A stretch of 64,000 nt of DNA, taken from positions 62,001 through 126,000 of the forward strand of contig JAHJNN010000001.1 of assembly GCA_018820765.1 (NCBI GenBank), given 5' to 3'. This stretch comes from Gammaproteobacteria bacterium. Its GTDB lineage: Bacteria; Pseudomonadota; Gammaproteobacteria; Burkholderiales; Thiobacillaceae. Below, piece by piece: positions 32,151 to 40,919 of the stretch. The stretch's first letter is position 1. Every line of letters begins with the position of its first letter. The notes beneath the pieces are model-generated. The model was given only the letters and a program-made list of their open reading frames with translations, did not search any database and had not been told where the DNA came from. The position numbers were made by a program, and so were the translations under genes.

Positions 32151-32698
32151 GACACTTTTTTCAGCATCACCACCGGAGCCTTCCATTTCCAGTGCGGCAG
32201 ATCCTCGGCGATCGGCACCATGGTGATGCAGTCGACCGGGCAGGGCGGCAGGCACAGTTCGCAGCCGGTGCATTCGGCGGCGATGATGGTGTGCATCTGC
32301 TTGGCGGCGCCGGAGATGGCGTCGACCGGGCAGGCCTGGATGCACAGGGTGCAGCCGATGCAGGTGTTCTCGTCGATGAAGGCCACCGACTTCGGCTTCG
32401 GCGTGCCGTGGGATTCGTCGAGCGCTTTGGGTTCGACGCCCAGGAGTTCGGCCAGCTTCTTCACCCCCTCCTCGCCGCCCGGCGGACACTGGTTGATGTC
32501 GGCCTCGCCCCGGGCGATCGCCTCGGCATAGGGCCGGCAGCCGGGAAAGCCGCACTGGCCGCACTGCGTCTGCGGCAGGATGGCGTCGATCTTTTCCGCC
32601 AGCGGATTGCCTTCCACCTTGAAGCGGATCGCCGACCAGCCGAGCACCAGGCCGATCACGACCGCGATGGCGACCATCACCCAGATCGCGGTCAGCAT
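32147..32698 (-). CDS. rnfB: Electron transport complex subunit RnfB
   Basis: [51 protein letters not shown]. Confidence 0.97.
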   Translation of the reverse strand: MLTAIWVMVAIAVVIGLVLGWSAIRFKVEGNPLAEKIDAILPQTQCGQCGFPGCRPYAEAIARGEADINQCPPGGEEGVKKLAELLGVEPKALDESHGTPKPKSVAFIDENTCIGCTLCIQACPVDAISGAAKQMHTIIAAECTGCELCLPPCPVDCITMVPIAEDLPHWKWKAPVVMLKKVS

Positions 32699-32939
32699 GA
32701 TCCTGGAAACCTCGGTTGGGCGTGCCCGATGACGTGTTCGGGCGTGTGGATGGCGCGAAGCGACAACGCGGCAGGCTGATGCCTGCAAGGCGGAGCGACA
32801 AAGCCAGACGCATGTCCGAACGCGTCAGCGGGTGCGTAGCGGTGCTTGACTGGGCGAGAACAACAATCGAAAGCACAGGCGCTTGTCTTCGTGCGGGCTT
32901 TCTTGATCATGATCGAGCGGTCAACCGGGGTTTGCAGGA

Positions 32940-33515
32940 TCACTTGACCAGCCCGGAGAAGCCCATGAAGGCGAGCGACATCAGGCCGGCGGTGATCATT
33001 GCGATGCTGGTGCCCTTGAACGGCGACGGCACGTCACAGGTATCGAGGCGTTCGCGGATGCCGGCAAACAGGATCAGCACCAGGGTGAATCCGAGCGCCC
33101 CGCCGGCGCCGAAAAACAGCGACTCGACGAAGTTGTGCTGCGCCTGCACGTTGAGCAGCGGAATCCCCAGCACCGCGCAGTTGGTGGTGATGAGCGGCAG
33201 ATAGATGCCCAGCACCTGGTACAGCACCGGGCTGGTCTTGTGGATGAACATCTCGGTGAACTGCACGATGCCCGCGATCACCACGATGAAGGACAGCGTG
33301 CGCAGATAGAACAGCTCGGTGCCGAGCAGGTATTCGTTGATGAGATAGCTCGCGCCGGACGCCAGCGTCAGCACGAAGGTCGTCGCCAGACCCATGCTGA
33401 TCGATGTTTCCAGTCTTTTCGACACGCCCATGAAGGGGCACAGGCCAAGTATCTTGGCCATCACGATGTTGTTCACGAACACCGTGGAAATGAGGATGAG
33501 GATGTAGGTTTCCAA
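32940..33515 (-). CDS. rnfA: Electron transport complex subunit RnfA
   Basis: [53 protein letters not shown]. Confidence 0.96.
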   Translation of the reverse strand: METYILILISTVFVNNIVMAKILGLCPFMGVSKRLETSISMGLATTFVLTLASGASYLINEYLLGTELFYLRTLSFIVVIAGIVQFTEMFIHKTSPVLYQVLGIYLPLITTNCAVLGIPLLNVQAQHNFVESLFFGAGGALGFTLVLILFAGIRERLDTCDVPSPFKGTSIAMITAGLMSLAFMGFSGLVK

Positions 33516-33661
33516 AATGGGCTATCCGGCGCAATGCGACATTATCCGCCGCGGAGGGCGGGGGATTCAAGCTATTGTGGACAGGGGTATTGGGTCACGC
33601 TTGCTGCTGAGTCATTTCTACTGGCTTTCATGCATGTTATCGAGCAGCGTTGATGAGCCAG

Positions 33662-36600
33662 CTTCAAATCCGAGCCTCGTCGTGAGGCCGGGCGATGCCC
33701 GCATGTTCGGCTGGTCTCGTGCCATCGTCTACGTTTCAATCCGTGCCCGGCCGTGAGGCCGGGCGATGCTATCGGTAGCAAGCGCGGAAGATTTCACCGA
33801 TTTGCGTTTCAATCCGCGCCCGGCCGTGAGGCCGGGCGATGCGTGAGCCGGGGCGCACAGACCATGACTGAGAAAACGTTTCAATCCGCGCCCGGCCGTG
33901 AGGCCGGGCGATGCGACGGGCGAGGACGAGGAAAGCCGCCATAACCCGGTTTCAATCCGCGCCCGGCCGTGAGGCCGGGCGATGCGCAGCACGTCGTCCG
34001 CCTCGGCGCGGCGGTCGGTGTTTCAATCCGCGCCCGGCCGTGAGGCCGGGCGATGCCTGTCGTAACTGTAACTCAGGACAGGGCTCATCAGTTTCAATCC
34101 GCGCCCGGCCGTGAGGCCGGGCGATGCCGTAGGCCGTGATTGCCGGGGATGGGGTGAGGCTGTTTCAATCCGCGCCCGGCCGTGAGGCCGGGCGATGCGC
34201 ACTCGGACTGAGCCGAGGCGCGGCATCACAGTGGTTTCAATCCGCGCCCGGCCGTGAGGCCGGGCGATGCCCGATGCGGGTGTCGCACAGCCGACAGGGC
34301 TTGGAGTTTCAATCCGCGCCCGGCCGTGAGGCCGGGCGATGCCAGATGCCGGTGTCGCGCAGCCGACCGGACTGGGGGTTTCAATCCGCGCCCGGCCGTG
34401 AGGCCGGGCGATGCTCCAGCGTGCCGATGTAGAGCGGGCTGTGCACCATGTTTCAATCCGCGCCCGGCCGTGAGGCCGGGCGATGCCTGGCGAGGCGGTG
34501 GCGGCGGTTCATGTACCAGGGTTTCAATCCGCGCCCGGCCGTGAGGCCGGGCGATGCCTGCCGATGGCGATCTTGGTGGTGCTGGCCACCGGCTTGTTTC
34601 AATCCGCGCCCGGCCGTGAGGCCGGGCGATGCGCACCGCCTTGCTGGAGATGTGCGCGAGAACATAGAGTTTCAATCCGCGCCCGGCCGTGAGGCCGGGC
34701 GATGCAAGGAGAGCAGTGATGCCATTGGCCGCAGGCATGGGTTTCAATCCGCGCCCGGCCGTGAGGCCGGGCGATGCTGATGCCATAACCGCAACAATTA
34801 CCCCGGCAGATGTTTCAATCCGCGCCCGGCCGTGAGGCCGGGCGATGCGAGCAGCTGGCGCTCTACATCAAGGGGATCGTATGTTTCAATCCGCGCCCGG
34901 CCGTGAGGCCGGGCGATGCGCCTTCCGTCTTGCGGTGGGGTCAGGCGGACGTGGTTTCAATCCGCGCCCGGCCGTGAGGCCGGGCGATGCCTGCGTACTG
35001 TTGGGCGAGCTGCGGTAGTACGGTTGTTTCAATCCGCGCCCGGCCGTGAGGCCGGGCGATGCAAGGAGAGCAGTGATGCCATTGGCCGCAGGCATGGGTT
35101 TCAATCCGCGCCCGGCCGTGAGGCCGGGCGATGCTCATGGCAAAACGTTGCCGCTTCTCGGGCCATTGGTTTCAATCCGCGCCCGGCCGTGAGGCCGGGC
35201 GATGCATGCAGGCGCACGAGTCGGCCACGAACCGGGCGATGTTTCAATCCGCGCCCGGCCGTGAGGCCGGGCGATGCACGACTTCGAAGCCGCCGCCACC
35301 CCGGTTGGCGTGTTTCAATCCGCGCCCGGCCGTGAGGCCGGGCGATGCGCCAGCCGGACAGGTAGCCGGCCATCGCCACCGGGTTTCAATCCGCGCCCGG
35401 CCGTGAGGCCGGGCGATGCGCCGGGTCGCCGGCGTGCCAGATCCTGATCGCGGCGTTTCAATCCGCGCCCGGCCGTGAGGCCGGGCGATGCGTCTGGAAT
35501 GTCCTGCTGAGTAGCTGAAATATTAGGTTTCAATCCGCGCCCGGCCGTGAGGCCGGGCGATGCGCGGCGGCAAGGTTTGCGCTGGAAGGCGTAGCGAGGT
35601 TTCAATCCGCGCCCGGCCGTGAGGCCGGGCGATGCATGCCGCTCCCCTATGAAAACAGCACCAGCGGCGAGTTTCAATCCGCGCCCGGCCGTGAGGCCGG
35701 GCGATGCTGATGATGTCGCCCGAGCGCAGCGTCACGCCTGAGTTTCAATCCGCGCCCGGCCGTGAGGCCGGGCGATGCGATGCAGAAGGCGTTTGACCCA
35801 GCGAATCTGACGAAGTTTCAATCCGCGCCCGGCCGTGAGGCCGGGCGATGCCTCCTGACCTGGGACGCGAGCGCGGCAGCGATGAAGTTTCAATCCGCGC
35901 CCGGCCGTGAGGCCGGGCGATGCACTTCAAGGGTGCCTCCATTATCGGCGACACGATGTTTCAATCCGCGCCCGGCCGTGAGGCCGGGCGATGCGCACGA
36001 AATCGGCCCAGGAAAGATTCATCCGGGCGTTTCAATCCGCGCCCGGCCGTGAGGCCGGGCGATGCGGCAGCAGCCGCACGACGATAGTGGCGCTCATCAG
36101 TTTCAATCCGCGCCCGGCCGTGAGGCCGGGCGATGCGCAGGCCCGCCTTGGCGATGGTGTCGCGGAAGTCGTTTCAATCCGCGCCCGGCCGTGAGGCCGG
36201 GCGATGCCGGCATCGAGCACGCTGGACACGATGGTGTCGGCGTTTCAATCCGCGCCCGGCCGTGAGGCCGGGCGATGCTGGCGTTGTGTATGGGACCAGT
36301 CTCGGGCAAAACGTTTCAATCCGCGCCCGGCCGTGAGGCCGGGCGATGCCCTGGCGCGTTGTGCTAAAGTGCGCGCCGTGTGACGTTTCAATCCGCGCCC
36401 GGCCGTGAGGCCGGGCGATGCGCCGCCGCCAGCCCGCCGGCAGACAGCGCCAGCTTGTTTCAATCCGCGCCCGGCCGTGAGGCCGGGCGATGCCAAGCCG
36501 ACGCCATGGCGCGCCAGCAGGCCGAGAGTGTTTCAATCCGCGCCCGGCCGTGAGGCCGGGCGATGCGCGTTCTGTTTTCCTGGCCGCAGGCGGCCAAATC

Positions 36601-37285
36601 GTTTCAATCCGCGCCCGGCCGTGAGGCCGGGCGATGCGCAGATCGGGCGGCACTGCCCCCTCGCCCGGCATGTTTCAATCCGCGCCCGGCCGTGAGGCCG
36701 GGCGATGCGATGGGTACCACCGCCCGCCGAAGCCGAAGCTGAGGTTTCAATCCGCGCCCGGCCGTGAGGCCGGGCGATGCCTGGTCGATCAGGACATTGG
36801 AAACGGTGAGCGTCGCGTTTCAATCCGCGCCCGGCCGTGAGGCCGGGCGATGCATCCGCTTTCCGGTGAAGGCGTCGGCGAATTCGCGGTTTCAATCCGC
36901 GCCCGGCCGTGAGGCCGGGCGATGCCTGATTAAAGCCCATCCAGATGAATCTATACTTGACGTTTCAATCCGCGCCCGGCCGTGAGGCCGGGCGATGCTG
37001 CCTGAACGGCGCCCCGCACAACTACGAGCGGACGTTTCAATCCGCGCCCGGCCGTGAGGCCGGGCGATGCGCACGGGCATGTCAGGCGTGAACGTGGTGT
37101 CGCACGCGTTTCAATCCGCGCCCGGCCGTGAGGCCGGGCGATGCATCCCTGAGCCGTTTGTCTGGGGCTTTTACGATGGTTTCAATCCGCGCCCGGCCGT
37201 GAGGCCGGGCGATGCGCAATCATGCTCGCGTATTCGTACATGATTGAGGTTTCAATCCGCGCCCGGCCGTGAGGCCGGGCGATGC
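33662..37285 (-). CRISPR. Type I-C CRISPR array, 51 repeat units (one degenerate) and 50 spacers
   Basis: 37-bp repeat, crRNA-sense strand GCATCGCCCGGCCTCACGGCCGGGCGCGGATTGAAAC, counted by eye at about 71-72-bp period; spacers about 33-38 bp; ends in GAAAC; next to I-C cas genes. Confidence 0.98.
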
Positions 37286-37463
37286 TCCACCACTGCAGTT
37301 TTTTGTTTGCAATGTGAAGTTTCTGCAGTTTGCGCGAACCTTGGGAAGGCGGCAACGATGCAGGAATCAGCAAGTTGCATCGCAATTGCCAGATTGTTAA
37401 AGAACAATGGGTTATCGTCTCCGCGAACGTGCCGGAAATATGTCTTCGATTGGGGTTCGCGCG
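37286..37463 (-). promoter_or_regulatory. Putative CRISPR leader between cas2 and first repeat
   Basis: AT-richer 178-bp segment on the cas2-proximal side; contains CATTGTTCTTTAACAATCTGG on the minus strand and two CTGCAGTTT motifs 30 bp apart. Confidence 0.75.
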
Positions 37464-37754
37464 TCATATGAGAAGCGGGCCATCGAAATCCACTGAGCGG
37501 AAGCAGCCGTGTTGTCTGACGCGAAGATCGACAGGTTCGGTGATGCGGTAAAAGCGCAGGTTGTCATGGTTTGCATCGATCTCGGCGAGTAAGTCGCGTT
37601 CGAGTTGTTCGAACTGCATTTCGTTGACGGTGCATTCGAAGACGGATTTTTGCACGCGTTGGCCGACGCGTTCGCAGGCCTTTGCGACACGGCGTAGGCG
37701 TTTGCGTCCGGCGGCGGTCTCGGTGGAGACGTCATAGGTGACGATGATGAGCAT
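37464..37754 (-). CDS. cas2: CRISPR-associated endonuclease Cas2 (type I-C)
   Basis: [43 protein letters not shown]. Confidence 0.97.
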   Translation of the reverse strand: MLIIVTYDVSTETAAGRKRLRRVAKACERVGQRVQKSVFECTVNEMQFEQLERDLLAEIDANHDNLRFYRITEPVDLRVRQHGCFRSVDFDGPLLI

Positions 37755-37757
37755 GGC

Positions 37758-38792
37758 TTATTTGGCCAGATAGGGCAGGTAGCCTTCCATTTCGCCGCGC
37801 AGGGTGCGCGCCATGAATCGTGCCTGAACGAAAGGCAGCAGGGCAAGAGGGAGTTTGGTTTCGGTGAGCGGGTGGGTGAGTTCTTCCTGCTTGCGTTCCT
37901 GCCAGGAGGTGACGACGGCACGGCGGCCACGGTCGTTCAGCATGACAGCGCCGCCCTCTCGCAGATCAAAGTCGCCGGGGCCGACTTGACCCCGGTTGAT
38001 GAGGGTGAGCGCCAGGCGGTCGCACAGTACGGCGCGGAATTCTTCCTGGAGGTCGAGCGCAAGCGCTGCACGGCCGGGACGAACGGCGTGCAGAAAGCCG
38101 AGTTGCGGATCAAGCCCGGCGGCTTCCAGCGCGGAACGGCAGTCATTCATGAGCATGGCGTAGAGGAAGGAAATTAGTGCATTGAAGCGGTCGAGCGGCG
38201 GTCGGCGGGTGCGGCCGTCGAGTTTGAAATGCGCGCGCATGGCGGGTTTGACGATGAGATTGACGGCTGCAAAGTAGCCGCGCGCGGCTTCGCCTTCGAC
38301 GCCGCGTAGTTCATCCAGCGTGGCAGTGACGGTTACTGCGCGCAGCGAGGCGGCAAGGTTGTCGGCGGCGCGTGTGAGCCGGGCCGCCTCTTGTTCGTCG
38401 GTCGCTTCGCGCGCGCCGCGCTGCAATACGCTGCGGCTGTTTTTGAGCTTGCCGGCGACCACGGCGCGGGCCAGCTCCAACGTGAAGGCTGGGTTGCCCG
38501 CTTGCTTATGCTGAGCCTGGCGCAGCAGGATGTTGCCGGAAACCGGACCTTCGAGCCGTGCCTTGAAACGGCCGCTGTCGTCCAGCAGAACCAGAGATTT
38601 ACCCTCGTCGGCCAGGCGGTGCATGAGCGCAGGCGAGACCATGACGTTGCCGAAACAGACCAGTCCGCCGACATGGTGCAGCGGCACCTGGAGTTTTTTC
38701 TCGCGCTCGACATCGATGCGCACGGTGGCGTTTTCCAGGTGGGCATACGCCTGCGGGGTCATGACGTAGAGGGTGTTTTGGATGGTGTGCAA
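37758..38792 (-). CDS. cas1: CRISPR-associated endonuclease Cas1 (type I-C)
   Basis: MHTIQNTLYVMTPQAYAHLENATVRID...PLHHVGGLVCFGNVMVSPALMHRLADEGKSLVLLDDSGRF; ALISFLYAMLMNDCRSALEAAGLDPQLGFLH. Confidence 0.97.
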   Translation of the reverse strand: MHTIQNTLYVMTPQAYAHLENATVRIDVEREKKLQVPLHHVGGLVCFGNVMVSPALMHRLADEGKSLVLLDDSGRFKARLEGPVSGNILLRQAQHKQAGNPAFTLELARAVVAGKLKNSRSVLQRGAREATDEQEAARLTRAADNLAASLRAVTVTATLDELRGVEGEAARGYFAAVNLIVKPAMRAHFKLDGRTRRPPLDRFNALISFLYAMLMNDCRSALEAAGLDPQLGFLHAVRPGRAALALDLQEEFRAVLCDRLALTLINRGQVGPGDFDLREGGAVMLNDRGRRAVVTSWQERKQEELTHPLTETKLPLALLPFVQARFMARTLRGEMEGYLPYLAK

Positions 38793-38793
38793 T

Positions 38794-39414
38794 TCATGCC
38801 TCCGGGTCGAACAGATCGTGTTTTTGTTGTCGCTGCCTGGTTTGGTCGGCGACGGCTTCAGGCTGGCAAATCTCTTTCAAGGAACATTCCCTGCATCGTG
38901 AATCGTTGACCGGTGGCGGTAGCGTGCCCGAGACAAGCATCGCGCGGATCGCATTTGCAGTGTCGATCACCCGTGCCTTCAGCTCCGGCGTGATGACGAC
39001 CTCGCGCCGCCGGTGGCTGCTGGCATGAAAGATCGCGCCCTTGGTCACCGGCCGGCCGAGCATGTCTTCCAGACACATGGCCTGCGCCGCGAGCTGCAGG
39101 TCGTCGTGCAGCTTTTGCCGCTTGGCGCCATGCTTGAACTCCACCGGGAACACCGTGCCGTCAGGATGAAACTCAACCAGGTCGGCCTTGCCGATGAGGT
39201 TGAGACGGTCGCTCCACAAAGGCAGCGCGCGTTCCACCCGCACGCCGGACTTAATCTCGTAGCCAGGCGTGTCAACCAGGTGGTGCACCGCCTGCCCACG
39301 CGCCGTGTGAATGTTGTCGGCAAATGCCTGCTCCAGATGAATCAGCCCGCACTGGCGTGGGCAATAGGCCCAGTGCTGGAGCGCGGAAAGGGGAATCGGG
39401 TCTGTTTCGGCCAT
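38794..39414 (-). CDS. cas4: CRISPR-associated exonuclease Cas4
   Basis: IPLSALQHWAYCPRQCGLIHLEQAF; KADLVEFHPDGTVFPVEFKHG; C-terminal CRECSLKEIC cysteines. Confidence 0.96.
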   Translation of the reverse strand: MAETDPIPLSALQHWAYCPRQCGLIHLEQAFADNIHTARGQAVHHLVDTPGYEIKSGVRVERALPLWSDRLNLIGKADLVEFHPDGTVFPVEFKHGAKRQKLHDDLQLAAQAMCLEDMLGRPVTKGAIFHASSHRRREVVITPELKARVIDTANAIRAMLVSGTLPPPVNDSRCRECSLKEICQPEAVADQTRQRQQKHDLFDPEA

Positions 39415-39461
39415 GATGCGAGTGCTACCATTCCAACAGGACGTTATTTCTGGAGCGCGTC

Positions 39462-39713
39462 ATGGCAGCGTTATTGAAAGAGATTGAAAACCAGGCCTTG
39501 CAGCTTTCGCCGCAAGAGCGCGGCAAACTCATCCACCGCCTGATCGTTAGCTTGGAAGGGCCGACGGAAGACACCCCCGAAGCCATCGCCCAGGCCTGGG
39601 ACGAAGAAATCGCCCGGCGCGTGGCGGAAATCGATGCCGGTACTGCGGTGTTGATTCCACATGAGCAAGTCATGGCGGAAATCGATGAAATGCTGAGAAA
39701 GTCCGGTAATTGA
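39462..39713 (+). CDS. Antitoxin-like protein, addiction-module component family (TIGR02574-like)
   Basis: MAALLKEIENQALQLSPQERGKLIHRLIVSLEG...AQAWDEEIARRVAEIDAGTAVLIPHEQVMAEIDEMLRK; stop overlaps start of toxin. Confidence 0.85.
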   Translation: MAALLKEIENQALQLSPQERGKLIHRLIVSLEGPTEDTPEAIAQAWDEEIARRVAEIDAGTAVLIPHEQVMAEIDEMLRKSGN

Positions 39714-40003
39714 GGCTCGCTTGGCAAAGCCAGGCCAAGGTCGAATTTGCAGAGGCGCTGAAGTATTACCGCGACCAGGCCGGGCTCGACATTGCACGGG
39801 ATTTCAACCACGCCGCCATGCAAGCCGCGCAGCGCCTGCTCGAATATCCCGAGATGGGCGTCAAATCGGTCCATGGAGCAAGGCGGTTTGTTATGCACGA
39901 TTACCCTTACACCTTGATCTACCGCGTGATGCCCGAGACGATCATCATCGTCGCCGTCGCGCACCACAGCCGCCGTCCGGGGTACTGGGCGGGGCGGCGG
40001 TAG
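39710..40003 (+). CDS. RelE/ParE-superfamily toxin-like protein (TTG start)
   Basis: MRLAWQSQAKVEFAEALKYYRDQAGLDIARDFNHAAMQAAQRLLEYPEMG...RRFVMHDYPYTLIYRVMPETIIIVAVAHHSRRPGYW. Confidence 0.88.
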   Translation: MRLAWQSQAKVEFAEALKYYRDQAGLDIARDFNHAAMQAAQRLLEYPEMGVKSVHGARRFVMHDYPYTLIYRVMPETIIIVAVAHHSRRPGYWAGRR

Positions 40004-40013
40004 CGAAAGATTT

Positions 40014-40901
40014 CTAGAATCCCTCGATTTCCTCGGGCTTCAACCCATCCAAGTTAGCGAGTTCATAACTGCCATCGGCTTTCACGGTCAGAGTGCGGTG
40101 TACCTTGGCAGAAGAATGTTGTCCTGCTTTACAGTTGTGCCGCCACCAAACGACTTTTAGAACTTCCATGCTGCCCGCAGGTCGGGCTGCGGCGTCGTCG
40201 TTTTCGAACAGTCTGGGTAATGCCAGTTTGATTGCCTCGGCATCCGCATCAGTGAAGCCGGTTTTTTCGGCCAGTTGGGGATTCATGCTGCCGTAGAACC
40301 TGTAAATGCCCTGATCGACACGATGCTTCATACCCATGGTGTCGCTGCCGCGTTTGGTGCCATCGCCTTCGCCACTCACGCTTTTGGTGATTTGCAGGCT
40401 GGAAATATCGATGGGCTCGACGCTAAAAGCCGATTGGACGGTGACAGGTCCACGTATACCGATGGAAACCCCAGTGTCGCCTTCTTCATCGTTACCGTCT
40501 TCTTTTTTCTTGCCAGCTTTCTTGTTGCTTTTCAGGGCGAAGAGCTGCCCGAAAGCGCGTACGTCCAGCCATTTCTTGCACGCCAGTTCGGCGGTCTTTT
40601 CTGAGCCCAATTCTTTACCCAAACCAGCTTCTGCCCGAGCGCGAAGGCTTCTCGCGTCGTCAGCCCTGCGGTCGTCGGACTGGACGAAGATCATGTTGCC
40701 GTCGTTTTCTTTCTTACCGTCGTTGATCCAGCGTTCCAGCAGCCGATCCCGGATTTTTCGCTTGATCGACACATCGCTCATTTCCCCGAAGTTCGAATAA
40801 TCGGTACGCGGACGGTTGCCGTTCAGCGGGTCGCCGTTCGGGTTGGCATTCTTGACGCGGAGGATGACAGCGAAATCAATTTTGTTTTGCAGAGTGCTCA
40901 T
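40014..40901 (-). CDS. cas7c: Cas7 (Csd2), type I-C Cascade backbone
   Basis: NKIDFAVILRVKNANPNGDPLNGNRPRTDYSNFGEMSDVSIKRKIRDRL; Shine-Dalgarno GAGGAA upstream of ATG at 40901. Confidence 0.96.
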   Translation of the reverse strand: MSTLQNKIDFAVILRVKNANPNGDPLNGNRPRTDYSNFGEMSDVSIKRKIRDRLLERWINDGKKENDGNMIFVQSDDRRADDARSLRARAEAGLGKELGSEKTAELACKKWLDVRAFGQLFALKSNKKAGKKKEDGNDEEGDTGVSIGIRGPVTVQSAFSVEPIDISSLQITKSVSGEGDGTKRGSDTMGMKHRVDQGIYRFYGSMNPQLAEKTGFTDADAEAIKLALPRLFENDDAAARPAGSMEVLKVVWWRHNCKAGQHSSAKVHRTLTVKADGSYELANLDGLKPEEIEGF

Positions 40902-40919
40902 GTGCATTTCCTCGGTTGG

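Noticed and set aside
34057-36099. Two spacers (after repeats at 34020 and 36029) share the terminal 8 bases GCTCATCA
   Set aside because: Eight shared bases among 50 spacers can occur by chance; rest of the sequences unrelated. Protospacer search would be needed.
33690-37470. Dozens of overlapping ORFs with SPGLTAGRGLK / SAPGREAGRC / RPASRPGAD / IARPHGRARIET repeats in the ORF track
   Set aside because: They are six-frame translations of the CRISPR repeat (no stops in several frames), not repeat proteins.
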